DNA of 64,000 bases from Bacillota bacterium (lineage in GTDB: Bacteria > Bacillota > Clostridia > DSM-8532). The stretch's first letter is position 1, and every line of letters starts with the position of its first letter. Below, one piece after another: positions 42,678 to 52,177 of this stretch. The position numbers were made by a program, and so were the translations under genes. Under the pieces are notes generated by a model that was given only the letters and a program-made list of their open reading frames with translations, was not told where the DNA came from and did no database searches. The stretch is taken from NCBI GenBank assembly GCA_023415205.1, contig JAEZLR010000042.1, forward strand, positions 35,179 to 99,178, in the 5' to 3' direction.

Positions 42678-43574
42678 ATGTCGACTAGTATTGGTTTAGA
42701 TATTGGGGGTACGAATATTTCTGCTGTAATCTGTGATGACTGCGGTAACATCAGCTACTCCTTTACTCGAAAAAGTGACTATTATGGCGATCAATATCTC
42801 AAAAATATTGAAGAAATTATTGAGAACCTTATGAAAGAGTGTAAAACTGATATATGTGGCATTGGTATTGGAATTCCAGGTACCGTTGATAGTGATACAG
42901 GTAATGTTATAGCATGCCCAGCTTTTAATTGGAAAAATATGCAGCTAAAAAAGCATATAGAAAGTAAGTTTGGTATCAGTACAGTCATTGAAAATGATGT
43001 GAATGTATGGACTTTGGCCGAAAAATACTTAGGGGCTGCTAAAGAATATGATGATTTTGTAATGATTACTATTGGAACGGGTATCGGTTGCGGACTATTC
43101 CTTGGTGGCGAGCTATATAGGGGCCATAGCTTTAAAGCGGGTGAAATTGGGTATCTACCATTGGCCCTTGAAGCTTACAAGGAAAAATACCATGAGAATA
43201 AATTTGGTTTTTTTGAAAGTAAAGCTTCTGCCTCGGCAGCAAGCCGCATATATAACGAACTAACAAAGAAAGACGCTGATTGCAGAGAAATATTCTTATT
43301 GGCCAAGCAAGGTGATGAGGCTGCTAAAAAAGTAGTGGAGGATGTTTACCAATACTTAGGCTTGGGCTTGAGCTCTCTTTTTTGTATCCTAAATCCTCAG
43401 CTTGTTGTTGTTGGCGGTGGAATGGCTGAAGAGGGCGAAGAATTTTTAATTAAAATAACAGAAAATGTAAATAAATTAATTCCTTTAGATGTAAAAATTA
43501 GTCTTACAGAGACAAAAAAATTTGGTGGTGCTGTTGGAAGTGCCATGAGTGTTTTTTTTAATCAAGATAGTTAG
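42678..43574 (+). CDS. ROK-family sugar kinase-like protein
   Basis: A 298-residue ASKHA-fold protein. Phosphate-1 motif GLDIGGTNISAVICD at the N-terminus, GIGIPGTVD near 64, the catalytic Asp in ENDVNVW near 105, TIGTGIGCG near 133 and VVGGGMAEEG near 245 are intact. The usual GEIGH and zinc box CxCGxxGC are not: the sequence reads GEIGY and the Cys are absent, the same as in the ROK repressor of this cluster. First gene of the cluster, with its own promoter. Substrate not known. Confidence 0.85.
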   Translation: MSTSIGLDIGGTNISAVICDDCGNISYSFTRKSDYYGDQYLKNIEEIIENLMKECKTDICGIGIGIPGTVDSDTGNVIACPAFNWKNMQLKKHIESKFGISTVIENDVNVWTLAEKYLGAAKEYDDFVMITIGTGIGCGLFLGGELYRGHSFKAGEIGYLPLALEAYKEKYHENKFGFFESKASASAASRIYNELTKKDADCREIFLLAKQGDEAAKKVVEDVYQYLGLGLSSLFCILNPQLVVVGGGMAEEGEEFLIKITENVNKLIPLDVKISLTETKKFGGAVGSAMSVFFNQDS

Positions 43575-43586
43575 GAGGTAAAACTA

Positions 43587-43603
43587 ACCAACTTGGTTAT
43601 AAT
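43587..43603 (+). promoter_or_regulatory. Operator-like palindrome overlapping a TATAAT box
   Basis: AACCAA-C-TTGGTT (43587-43599) overlaps TATAAT (43598-43603), about 155 bases before the binding-protein gene. It may give that gene separate control; the -35 region is poor. Confidence 0.35.
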
Positions 43604-43759
43604 TGGAATAAAGATCTCTCATAAATATCCAAACAAGTAGGATTAAAAGCTAGTGACAACTAAATTTTAATGAAAGGAGGAAAGGACTTAATCGTTGGTT
43701 GTTCAGCTATTTTCTATAAATCGGTTGTTCACAATGAGTATTTTCATAAGGAGGAAACT

Positions 43760-45097
43760 ATGAAAAAGACACTTTTATCTTTATTGTTAGTATGTTGCAT
43801 GTTAGTTTCTCTTTTAGCCGGGTGTGGAAGCACTAAAGAACCCGTTGCTTCAGCTCCTTCAACTCCTACATCAGATGCAAAAGAGGAAGTAAAAGAAGAA
43901 GCAGCAGAACCGGTTACTATTGAATATTGGCAGTATTTTTACGAGTCAAAAATCAACTTGATGGATGAATTAATTGCAGATTTCCAAGCCCAGAATCCAA
44001 ACATCAAAGTTGAACAGAAGCATTTCCCTTACGACTCCTATCAACAAAAGGTTGCCGCCGCAATTTCAGCAGGAACTGGACCAGATATTATCAACCTTTA
44101 TTACGGCTGGGTACCGAAGTATGTGAAATCAGGAACATTACAGGAATTACCTGAATCTTCTTTTTCTGTAGAAAAGATCGAAAGCACATTTGCACCCATG
44201 GTTAAGGTCAATAAAATCGATGGAAAGTACTATACTGTACCTACAGCAGTTCGTACCTTAGGACTTTTCTGGAATAAAGATATTTTCGCAGAAAATGGCT
44301 TAGATCCTGAAAAACCACCCCAGACTATTGAAGAGTTAGTTGAAATGGCTAAGAAATGTACCAAGATTGTTAATGGTAATCTTGAAGTAGAAGGACTTAC
44401 CTTCCAGCCTTCCGGTCAATTACATGCATGGTTCCGCCCTGTTCTCCTCAAGCAGTTTGGACAAGAGCCCATCAGTGAGGATAAGAAAACAGTACAATGG
44501 AATGCTTCAGAAGGCGGTTATGAGGCATTTGAATTCCTGGTTAACCTGGCAAAAGTCGAAAAAGTTGGCGAAAAAGATTTCTATACTGATGACGCGACAG
44601 CATTTATCAGTGGTAAAGCAGCGCTTCACATTGACGGTTCTTATCGTTTAGGTGCATTAAAGAGTCAGGCAAAAGATTTGAACTATGGTGTAACCGTTCT
44701 TCCTTCACACGATGGAATTGAAACATCCTTTGGTTCATTCTGGACAAATGGTATCACTACTAATGCTACAGGTGCAAAACTTGATGCATCAGTTAAATTC
44801 CTTGAGTACTTAACATCTGTTGAAACCATGAAAACCTGGACTGAAAAGATTGGCGAAATCGGAGCAAAAAATGAAATCGCTAATGACCCAGAGTTATTAA
44901 AGGATGATAAGTTAGCTCCGTTCATAGAGCAGCTTCCTATTGCTGATTCATACTTCTATGTTGATGAAGATGCAGATAGAAAAGCATTAATGGACGCTAT
45001 TGACAAGGTGCTCTTAAACGATGTTGATCCAAGGCAAGCACTTGATGAGGCCGTTGAAATTGTACAATCACTATTGGATGATTTCTGGAGTAAATAA
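43760..45097 (+). CDS. Extracellular solute-binding lipoprotein (family 1)
   Basis: A 446-residue lipoprotein: signal with lipobox LLAGC at about 18-22, a Ser/Pro/Glu linker, then a periplasmic-binding-protein type 2 fold (YWQYFYESKINLMDELIADF, AAISAGTGPDIINLYYGW, FSSFWTNGI-like region) of the maltose/oligosaccharide class. It delivers substrate to the two permeases downstream. The ATG at 43760 has AAGGAGG; an upstream ATG at 43670 would put 30 non-signal residues in front. No ATPase gene is in the cluster, so a shared MsmK-type ATPase is probably used. Confidence 0.9.
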   Translation: MKKTLLSLLLVCCMLVSLLAGCGSTKEPVASAPSTPTSDAKEEVKEEAAEPVTIEYWQYFYESKINLMDELIADFQAQNPNIKVEQKHFPYDSYQQKVAAAISAGTGPDIINLYYGWVPKYVKSGTLQELPESSFSVEKIESTFAPMVKVNKIDGKYYTVPTAVRTLGLFWNKDIFAENGLDPEKPPQTIEELVEMAKKCTKIVNGNLEVEGLTFQPSGQLHAWFRPVLLKQFGQEPISEDKKTVQWNASEGGYEAFEFLVNLAKVEKVGEKDFYTDDATAFISGKAALHIDGSYRLGALKSQAKDLNYGVTVLPSHDGIETSFGSFWTNGITTNATGAKLDASVKFLEYLTSVETMKTWTEKIGEIGAKNEIANDPELLKDDKLAPFIEQLPIADSYFYVDEDADRKALMDAIDKVLLNDVDPRQALDEAVEIVQSLLDDFWSK

Positions 45098-45147
45098 TAA
45101 TTGGTCAATTGGTAAAGTGGGGTAAATAGTCAGTTATCATCTCTATA

Positions 45148-45192
45148 GCATTGCGCGATGTGTTATGTAAATGATGACACATCGCGCAATGC
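45148..45192 (+). repeat. Long perfect stem-loop between binding protein and permeases
   Basis: A 16-bp perfect stem, GCATTGCGCGATGTGT and its exact complement, 13-base loop, no T tract. The place matches mRNA-processing or stabilising stem-loops that keep binding protein above permease. Confidence 0.75.
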
Positions 45193-45245
45193 AACAATTA
45201 TAAGTTTGAAACCTTTCGCATCAAGCCACAAAGGGGAGGGGCTCT

Positions 45246-46151
45246 ATGAAGCTAAAGCTATCAATTAAAGGAAGACAATCGGTGTGGGCCTATATTTTCA
45301 TAGCATTACCCTTATTGTTTTTCATATGTATCAGAATATTGCCTACATTATATGCATTCAATGTTAGTTTGCATGAGTGGGATTTACTTTCTAAAAATAG
45401 ACCTTTTGTTTTTTTAGATAATTTTAAAGATTTGTTTTCTGATAAGGTTTTTTGGGCAGCATTAACCAATACATTAAAGTATATATTATATGCTGTGCCT
45501 ATAGGACTTATTCTCAGCCTGGGCATAGCACTTTTGCTTAATAACATTACTAAAGGTGCTTCAGTATATAGAATGGTTGTATTTATTCCTTATGTAACAT
45601 CCGTTGTAGCTGTTTCGTGGGTATGGCGCTGGATGTTTATGAAACAGGGTGGTGTAGTCAATAATATTATCAGCTTATTTGGAATTGCAAAACAGCCTTT
45701 CTTAGATAGTACCTCACAAGCAATATTTGTTGTTATTTCAAATGTCGTATGGCAGGCTTTAGGGTTCTACACAATCATATTCCTAGCGGGAATTAAGCAA
45801 ATTCCACAAACCTATTATGAAGCAGCAAAAATAGATGGTGCTTCGCCGTGGCAAAGGTTTAAGAATGTAACTATCCCATTGCTAAATCCAACGATAGTAT
45901 ACCTTACTGTTATGGCAACAATTCAAACATTACAAGTGTTCACACAGGTGTTTAATATCACATCTGGTGGACAGGGTATTGCAGGTGGGCCACTAAATTC
46001 TACTGTAAGTGTTGTTCTCTATATTTACCAGCTAGCATTTGTTAACTATAAGATGGGTTATGCCAGTGCTGCAACAGTAGTTCTGTTCATTATTATACTA
46101 TGCATATCGCTATTCCAAATGAAGGTCTTAGACAAAAAATATGATTACTAA
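45246..46151 (+). CDS. ABC sugar permease, MalF/UgpA-like
   Basis: A 301-residue inner-membrane permease with six helices. The EAA loop EAAKIDGASPWQRFKNVTIPLL near 194-215 contacts the ATPase. Paired with the next gene to form the CUT1-type channel. Preceded by the long stem-loop; GGGGAGGGG site before the ATG. Confidence 0.92.
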   Translation: MKLKLSIKGRQSVWAYIFIALPLLFFICIRILPTLYAFNVSLHEWDLLSKNRPFVFLDNFKDLFSDKVFWAALTNTLKYILYAVPIGLILSLGIALLLNNITKGASVYRMVVFIPYVTSVVAVSWVWRWMFMKQGGVVNNIISLFGIAKQPFLDSTSQAIFVVISNVVWQALGFYTIIFLAGIKQIPQTYYEAAKIDGASPWQRFKNVTIPLLNPTIVYLTVMATIQTLQVFTQVFNITSGGQGIAGGPLNSTVSVVLYIYQLAFVNYKMGYASAATVVLFIIILCISLFQMKVLDKKYDY

Positions 46152-46184
46152 TATTAAAATGATATTTAAAGGAGGAGGAGCAAT

Positions 46185-46997
46185 ATGCGTAGATTTTACA
46201 AAGTGCTTACTTATACGGTTCTTACTATCATCGGTTTTATAATGATATTCCCCTTCTTATGGATGATATCCACTTCCCTAAAAACAGGAGTAGATATATA
46301 TAGTCCATCAATTATACCCAAATCCATAACCTTTAATAATTATGTCAGAGTAATAGAAAACTCAAACTTCTTGTTATGGTTTAAAAATAGTCTTGTTGTC
46401 GCAGCAATTACAACGATCTCGGTCCTATTCTTTGATACTCTTGTGGGTTATTCATTCGCAAAACTGCCGTTTAAAGGAAAAGCCCCTTTATTTGTACTCA
46501 TTTTATCAACGTTGATGATTCCCACAGAAATGTTAATCATTCCATGGTATATGATGTGTAATAATTTTGGGTGGTTGAATAGTTACTGGTCTCTGCTTTT
46601 CCCTGGACTAACATCTGCCTTTGGAATATTTTTGATGCGGCAGTTCTTCCTAGGAGTTCCTGATGATATACTCGAAGCTGCTAGAATTGATGGTCTTTCT
46701 GAATTTGGTATCTTTTTACTAACTGCTGTGCCGATGGTAAAACCCGCTTTATCGGCCTTGGGAATATTCACATTTTTAGGAAACTGGAATGCATTCCTAT
46801 GGCCTGTTATTGCTGTTGATCAGACCACTATCTACACTCTGCCCGTTGGTTTGGCATTGTTCTCAGGTGAATCATACAATCAATGGGATCTTGTCATGGC
46901 GGCAGCCAGCTTAGCAACAATTCCTGTCCTGATAGTATTCTTCTTCTTCCAGAAGCAGATCATTGAAGGCATACATATGACAGGATTAAAAGCGTAA
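46185..46997 (+). CDS. ABC sugar permease, MalG/UgpE-like
   Basis: A 270-residue permease with six helices and EAA loop EAARIDGLSEFGIFLLTAVPM near 164-184. Second half of the importer. GGAGGAGG site. The usual C-terminal segment (IIEGIHMTGLKA) is that of CUT1 permeases, supporting a carbohydrate or glycoside substrate. Confidence 0.92.
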   Translation: MRRFYKVLTYTVLTIIGFIMIFPFLWMISTSLKTGVDIYSPSIIPKSITFNNYVRVIENSNFLLWFKNSLVVAAITTISVLFFDTLVGYSFAKLPFKGKAPLFVLILSTLMIPTEMLIIPWYMMCNNFGWLNSYWSLLFPGLTSAFGIFLMRQFFLGVPDDILEAARIDGLSEFGIFLLTAVPMVKPALSALGIFTFLGNWNAFLWPVIAVDQTTIYTLPVGLALFSGESYNQWDLVMAAASLATIPVLIVFFFFQKQIIEGIHMTGLKA

Positions 46998-47010
46998 GAA
47001 GGTGAGTATA

Positions 47011-47955
47011 TTGGAATTTAAGTTGATTGATTCCCATGTACACTTTGATGTAAAAGGATATGACATTGTAAAATTTGAAGAACGATATATTAGCGAATAT
47101 GGTAAAGAAAAATGGTTAAAGCTTCAATCTAAAAACAAATATCAAAGCGAAAAATGGTCACAGGCTTGGGGGTTCCCAAAAAGGGAACCCTCAGAAAATG
47201 ATGTGAAAGTAACTTCTGCCCGCTGGCTGGATGAAATGAAGACTCATAACATTGAAAAGCTTGTTTTTGTAACCGGCGGTAATAATGAAATTTTAAGCAG
47301 AATCATTCAAGAGTATCCGGAACATTTTATTGGATATGCCCACCATAATCCTTTTGAAAGTGATTCAGCCTTAAAGCTGGATTATGCAATATCTGAACAG
47401 AGATTAAAGGGATATAAAATAATTGCGCCCGATTTACCTGGGAAAATCAATGATGATTCTCTTGAACCCTTATGGAAAGTAGCTGAAAAACACCAGATCC
47501 CGGTACTGATACATTTTGGCATATTAGGCGCGGCAGGCGGGCTTGCCACACATACTAATATTAATCCCATGATGATACATGATGTGGCAAGAGCACATCC
47601 CGATATCCCCTTTATCATCCCTCATTTTGGTTGTGGATATCCTCAAGAGCTTCTACAGTTAGCATGGGTCTGCCCTAATATCTATGTGGATACATCGGGC
47701 AGTAACCAATGGGTTCGCTGGATGCCCTACCCTCTTACAGTTAAGGATCTTTTAAAAAAATATTACGAAACCATAGGTCCTGAGAGGATAATCTTTGGTA
47801 CCGATTCAGAGTGGTTTCCAAGAGGATTTGTCAAACAGTACTATGATGAGCAGCGTAAGGATTGCGTTGAGCTAGGTATGAAACAGGACGAATTAAAGCT
47901 TATATTCAGAGATAATATTGCAAGGTTGTTAAAGCTGGGGGATAATGATGGATGA
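47011..47955 (+). CDS. Amidohydrolase family 2 metal-dependent hydrolase or decarboxylase
   Basis: A 314-residue TIM-barrel of the PF04909 class: metal motif DSHVHFD at the N-terminus, LIHFGILG near 165, PHFGCGYP near 206, and the late acidic residue in FGTDSEWFP near 260. Members include hydrolases and C-C lyases (decarboxylases). The TTG at 47011 follows AAGGTGA by 6 bases; a GTG at 47002 lies inside the site. Its end overlaps the next gene by 11 bases. Role within the cluster not known. Confidence 0.82.
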   Translation: MEFKLIDSHVHFDVKGYDIVKFEERYISEYGKEKWLKLQSKNKYQSEKWSQAWGFPKREPSENDVKVTSARWLDEMKTHNIEKLVFVTGGNNEILSRIIQEYPEHFIGYAHHNPFESDSALKLDYAISEQRLKGYKIIAPDLPGKINDDSLEPLWKVAEKHQIPVLIHFGILGAAGGLATHTNINPMMIHDVARAHPDIPFIIPHFGCGYPQELLQLAWVCPNIYVDTSGSNQWVRWMPYPLTVKDLLKKYYETIGPERIIFGTDSEWFPRGFVKQYYDEQRKDCVELGMKQDELKLIFRDNIARLLKLGDNDG

Positions 47956-49207
47956 GTATATACGCCACATTTTGGAAAACGAAATTAAGATGACCATGGG
48001 ATGTACTGATCCGGGTGCCATAGCTTTTGCAGCTTCACAAGCAGCAGCACTTCTTGAGGGTGATTTAAAGTGTATTGAACTATGTCTTAGTAAAAACATC
48101 TATAAAAATGCTGTGTTTGTTGGTATCCCGGGTATAAAAAAATCCGGCATTGAATATGCGGCCCTTTTAGGTGCTGTCATTAAAAAGCCGGAATTAAAAC
48201 TCGCAGTACTCAGTGAAATAAACTCCGAGATGCAGGAGTTGGTTAAGCACTATATAGAAACCATACCCGTTAAAGTTGATTATTCTGATTTAGATGAGCC
48301 ACTCTATATAAGTGTTACCTTAAGTAGTGACATTTGTGGCGTAACCGTTATAATAAAAGGGGATTATGATTGGATATATCATATTGAAAAAAATAAAGAA
48401 ATATTGTACCATTGTGAACCTAAAAAGATATCCGAAAAGTATTCTTCTGTGGAATGGAAATTTAAAAATCTTTATAACAGCATAGTCAACTGTCAAATTG
48501 ATGACGAAAACATATTGAAATATGAAGAAATAAACAAAAAAGCGGCAATGCATGAATTGCCGGAAGAAACACTTAACTATATTCAAAGGATAGCGAGGCT
48601 TGATTCTATTCCCATACATGATTTATCAAATGTAGCGCTTATTTATGTATTAAACGCCTCGCGGATGAGAATGTCAGGTGAGAGGTTTCCCATAGTGAGT
48701 GTGGCTGGGAGCGGAAATCTTGGTATCCTGAGCATGCTCGCTGTATCTGCAGTATGTGATGCACTAAAAAAGAGACCTCAAGAAAGAAAGACTGCGTTAT
48801 ATCTATCAGTACTAACTGCCATATATATAAAAAGCCAGATGAATAGGCTTACAGTGATGTGTGGAACAGCGGTTGCCGGAGCTGCCGGAGCCGCAGCCGC
48901 AACAGCCTATTTATTAGGGGGAGGCTTTGAGGAAGCCGAAAATGCAATAAATACGGTTATTGGCAGTATTGGAGGTATGCTTTGTGACGGTGCCAAGGAA
49001 AGCTGTGCCTTGAAGGTTAGCTTTGCCGCAGAATGCGGAGTGAAAAGTGGAAATATGGCTATGGATAAAACCGGGATACAAACAGGTAGCGGCATAATTT
49101 CTGATAGTATTGATGAAAATATTAGAAATATAGGGCTCATTAATAATATAGGCATGAAAGAAGCAGATAATATCATGTTAAGCATTCTTAGTACACTCAG
49201 AAGGTAG
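47945..49207 (+). CDS. L-cysteine desulfidase / UPF0597 (CyuA-YhaM) family enzyme
   Basis: A 420-residue member of the serine-dehydratase-alpha superfamily. The family's Fe-S cysteines are in place: MGCTDPGA near 20, MCGTAVAGAAGAAAA near 306, GMLCDGAKESCALK near 344. Known members release sulfide, ammonia and pyruvate from cysteine using an oxygen-sensitive [4Fe-4S] cluster. Two ATG codons (47945, 47948) are possible. In a sugar-import cluster it would act on an amino acid freed from a conjugate; that is inference. Confidence 0.87.
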   Translation: MMDEYIRHILENEIKMTMGCTDPGAIAFAASQAAALLEGDLKCIELCLSKNIYKNAVFVGIPGIKKSGIEYAALLGAVIKKPELKLAVLSEINSEMQELVKHYIETIPVKVDYSDLDEPLYISVTLSSDICGVTVIIKGDYDWIYHIEKNKEILYHCEPKKISEKYSSVEWKFKNLYNSIVNCQIDDENILKYEEINKKAAMHELPEETLNYIQRIARLDSIPIHDLSNVALIYVLNASRMRMSGERFPIVSVAGSGNLGILSMLAVSAVCDALKKRPQERKTALYLSVLTAIYIKSQMNRLTVMCGTAVAGAAGAAAATAYLLGGGFEEAENAINTVIGSIGGMLCDGAKESCALKVSFAAECGVKSGNMAMDKTGIQTGSGIISDSIDENIRNIGLINNIGMKEADNIMLSILSTLRR

Positions 49208-49268
49208 AATCTCTATAATAATTAATATAGAATTATAGGTATATAAATTTTTGAAGAGGTATAAAAGG

Positions 49269-50411
49269 ATGATTAAGGGGACACCAGAATACATAAAGGT
49301 GATGAATCAAAACACTGTTCTTTCGCTAATTGTTAAGGAAAAATCAATATCTAGAGCAATGATATCAACGCTTACTAATTTAAGTAAGTCAACGGTTTCA
49401 TCCATTGTTGAAGAATTATTAAGCAAAAATATTATTAGAGAAAAGGGAGAAGGTCTTTCAACAAAGCTTGGTGGAAGAAAGCCCATAGAACTGGTGTTTA
49501 ACCCATCCGCTGGATATATTGTAGGTATTGATATAGGTGCCACTAAGAGCATCAGCGTAATATCTGATTTATCAGGGAAAATAATTATAGAAGAGATCAT
49601 CCAGAGAGATAATTGTGATGGTTGTGATTATTTAAGTAAAATCGTAAAAATAGTGAAGGAAATGGCCTCAAAGATTGGTGTAACAGATAAGCTCATAGGA
49701 GTTGGAGTAGGTATTCCCGGGACCACAGACATTAAAAATGGTATAGCTAGATTCGTTCCAAAACTTAATTGGGTGGACTATCCTATCCGTGATATTCTCC
49801 AAAAAGAATTTGGTCTGGATGTTTTTATTGATAATGATGTTAATATGGCTGTTTATGGAGAAAAATGGCTGGGTGGCGGAAAAGAATACAATGATTTTGT
49901 CTTTATATCTGTTGGAGATGGCATTGGAAGTGGAATTATTCTAGATAACAAAATATACAGGGGCCACAATTATACTGCTGGAGAAATTGGGTATCTCGTG
50001 GTTTCAAAGGATGCACTCAAAACCGAAAGGTATACGCCCGATGCTTATGGTTACTTCGAATCCGTTGCCTCTGGAAGTGCTATTGAACGAAAGCTTGGAA
50101 TAAGCTGCAAAGAGGTTTTTGAAAGAGCCGCTCGAAGCGATCGTGAGTGTATTGAAGCAGTACAAGAAATGGCAGAATACTTAAGTATGGGAATTGCCAA
50201 TATCGTTAGTATTCTAAGTCCTCAAGCTGTCATCATAGGTGGTGGTGTTTCAAAGGCTGGCTTGAGTTTGTTATTGTACATCAGAAAAGAGGTGTCGAGA
50301 CTCACTCCCATTAAAACAGAGATAGTTCTTTCTGAGATTGAAGAAAACGCAGGTGTGATGGGATGTGTGGGCTCAGTGCTGACGAATAAATACGGAATTA
50401 GCTTTTACTAA
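49269..50411 (+). CDS. ROK-family transcriptional repressor (NagC/XylR type)
   Basis: A 380-residue regulator: winged helix-turn-helix at about 10-70 (NQNTVLSLIVKEKSISRAMI, LTNLSKSTVSSIVEELL), then a ROK sugar-binding domain (IGIDIGATKSISVISDLSG, VGVGIPGTTD, IDNDVNMAVYGEK, SVGDGIGSG). The zinc box is missing and GEIGH is GEIGY, as in the kinase at 42678; over the ROK region the two proteins look closely related. ATG at 49269 preferred over a TTG at 49251. Probably controls the cluster through the site at 42639-42659. Confidence 0.87.
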   Translation: MIKGTPEYIKVMNQNTVLSLIVKEKSISRAMISTLTNLSKSTVSSIVEELLSKNIIREKGEGLSTKLGGRKPIELVFNPSAGYIVGIDIGATKSISVISDLSGKIIIEEIIQRDNCDGCDYLSKIVKIVKEMASKIGVTDKLIGVGVGIPGTTDIKNGIARFVPKLNWVDYPIRDILQKEFGLDVFIDNDVNMAVYGEKWLGGGKEYNDFVFISVGDGIGSGIILDNKIYRGHNYTAGEIGYLVVSKDALKTERYTPDAYGYFESVASGSAIERKLGISCKEVFERAARSDRECIEAVQEMAEYLSMGIANIVSILSPQAVIIGGGVSKAGLSLLLYIRKEVSRLTPIKTEIVLSEIEENAGVMGCVGSVLTNKYGISFY

Positions 50412-50425
50412 GGGGGGGCATTTAT

Positions 50426-51946
50426 ATGTATTCAAGAGAATATGTTGAACGAATGGATGGTACACAATTTCCGGGCAAAACTTTTCAGAACTGTGTTCTG
50501 GCTCCGATATTTGATATTCAAAAAAAATATTATGCAAAGCCTTTTATTCAAATCAGTAAAGCCCATGCGGTAATGTTATATGAGCAAAAAATAATTTGCT
50601 TAAATGAAGCTCAGGAAATACTATCAGGACTGAACAAAATCGATTCAATGGACATGGGTGACAGGCAATACGACCCTTCCTATGAGGACATGTTTTTTAT
50701 GATAGAGCATGAGCTCGAAAATTTGATTGGTAAGGATACAGCGGGACGGCTGCATATTGCAAGAAGTAGGAACGATATTGACATATGTGAATTCCGTATG
50801 GTACTCAGAGAAAAAGTTCTTGAAGTGATGCAGGCTTTAAATGTTTTCAGGCAGGTATTACTTTCTATGGCAAAGGAAAATATTCATACGATTATGCCTG
50901 CTTATACCCATACTCAACCGGCGCAACCAACAACTCTGGCACATTATATTCTTGCATATCAGGATTCATTAGAGAGAGATTTTGATAGACTTCTACACCT
51001 TTATAATACCATTAACAAAAGTCCTCTGGGTGCGGCCGCTATTACCACCACAGGTTTTCCCATTAACAGGGAAAGAACTGCTGATTTATTGGGATTTGAT
51101 GGCCTTGTAGAGAATTCATATGATGGTATTGCAGGGTGTGATTATCTTACAGAATGTGCATCAGCTCTCATGATTATGAACACCAGCCTATCAAGATTTA
51201 TGAAGGATACCTTAGATTTTTGCACCAAAGAGTTCAATGTGTTTTACTTGTCCGATCCCTATGTTCAGGTCAGCAGTATCATGCCTCAAAAGAGGAATCC
51301 TTCCTCCCTTGAGCAAACCAGGCCTGCAATAAGCAAGGCCATTGCTGAAGCCAAGTGTGTATTTGATATCCTGCATAATACTCCCTTTGGGGATATCGTT
51401 GACACAGAGGAGCAACTACAGCCGCATTTGTATGATTCAATCAAGTATGCAATCAGAGCATTGAAAATGTTAAGTTCTGTTTTTGCAACTTTGCAGGTTA
51501 ATAAGGATATTCTGTTTGAAAGAGCCCATGAGGGATTTATCACAGCAACTGAATTGGCAGATATACTCGTCAGAGACAAGGGGCTATCCTTCCGCCACAG
51601 CCATAAGATTACCAGTACCATTGTGAAGTATATGGTTAAGCATGGTAAAAAGGCAAAGGATATTACGCCACAGGTTATTTCAGATATCTCAGAAGAAATA
51701 CTGGGAAGTGCTATTGACCTTGAAGTCGCCGATATAGAAAAGGCACTTGACCCGGTTAATTTTGTTCACGTCAGAACAATCACCGGAGGTCCTGCGCCAA
51801 TACAAACAGAAAGAATGTTGGAAAACAGGTTAGATACACTTGAGAGAAATCAACAGCTATTAAAAGAAAATATAGAAAAATTAAAAGTAACCCAGCAAAG
51901 ACTAGGGGCTGAAGTTGATAACATTATCACTAATACTGCCGTTTGA
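50426..51946 (+). CDS. Argininosuccinate-lyase-like enzyme of the fumarase/aspartase superfamily
   Basis: A 506-residue lyase. GRLHIARSRNDID near 108, YTHTQPAQPTTLAHY near 158, PLGAAAITTTGFPINRERT near 200 and the signature SSIMPQKRNP near 287 align by eye with ArgH. Differences: IDICEF replaces the common QVATDF, SSLEQTRP follows the signature, and there is a C-terminal charged extension of about 35 residues. No other arginine gene is near, and the enzyme is in a catabolic cluster. It could therefore cleave a fumarate adduct other than argininosuccinate. Confidence 0.82.
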   Translation: MYSREYVERMDGTQFPGKTFQNCVLAPIFDIQKKYYAKPFIQISKAHAVMLYEQKIICLNEAQEILSGLNKIDSMDMGDRQYDPSYEDMFFMIEHELENLIGKDTAGRLHIARSRNDIDICEFRMVLREKVLEVMQALNVFRQVLLSMAKENIHTIMPAYTHTQPAQPTTLAHYILAYQDSLERDFDRLLHLYNTINKSPLGAAAITTTGFPINRERTADLLGFDGLVENSYDGIAGCDYLTECASALMIMNTSLSRFMKDTLDFCTKEFNVFYLSDPYVQVSSIMPQKRNPSSLEQTRPAISKAIAEAKCVFDILHNTPFGDIVDTEEQLQPHLYDSIKYAIRALKMLSSVFATLQVNKDILFERAHEGFITATELADILVRDKGLSFRHSHKITSTIVKYMVKHGKKAKDITPQVISDISEEILGSAIDLEVADIEKALDPVNFVHVRTITGGPAPIQTERMLENRLDTLERNQQLLKENIEKLKVTQQRLGAEVDNIITNTAV

Positions 51947-51995
51947 TATGGCCAGAAGGGCCTTTAAAGTTGAATAGGTTTAATAAAAAAGGTAC

Positions 51996-52024
51996 TGGAC
52001 AACCCTCATAACCTATGTTAGAAT
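51996..52024 (+). promoter_or_regulatory. Promoter of the pyr operon
   Basis: TGGACA, 17-nt spacer, TAGAAT. About 275 bases separate it from pyrB, leaving room for the attenuator described next. Confidence 0.6.
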
Positions 52025-52057
52025 ATTCGAGATATTTATGAGTGAAGGGGAAAAACA

Positions 52058-52177
52058 ATGGCCTGCTTGTTGACACACTTCAAAAGCAAACCACATGTGC
52101 CGATCATTGGAAGCGGGCTGGCATCACTTTTCCCTTTATCAATGTCTTTATCAAAGGAATTATTGTTTGTAAAATAG
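52058..52177 (+). CDS. Short leader ORF of the pyr operon (pyrL-like)
   Basis: A 39-codon ORF starting MACLLTHFKSK, with a good ribosome site (GAAGGGG, 7 bases before the ATG). Its stop codon (52175-52177) falls inside the left arm of the terminator at 52171-52204. T-rich runs (CTTTTCCCTTTATC, TCTTTATC) precede the terminator. In E. coli pyrBI the same layout lets a ribosome following a UTP-starved polymerase prevent termination. The peptide itself is probably of no importance. No PyrR binding motif was found. Confidence 0.55.
   Translation: MACLLTHFKSKPHVPIIGSGLASLFPLSMSLSKELLFVK

Noticed and set aside
50426..51946. Plain argH of arginine synthesis
   Set aside because: Not excluded, but the sequence around the signature differs, it carries an extension, and it is embedded in a regulated catabolic cluster with no arginine genes.
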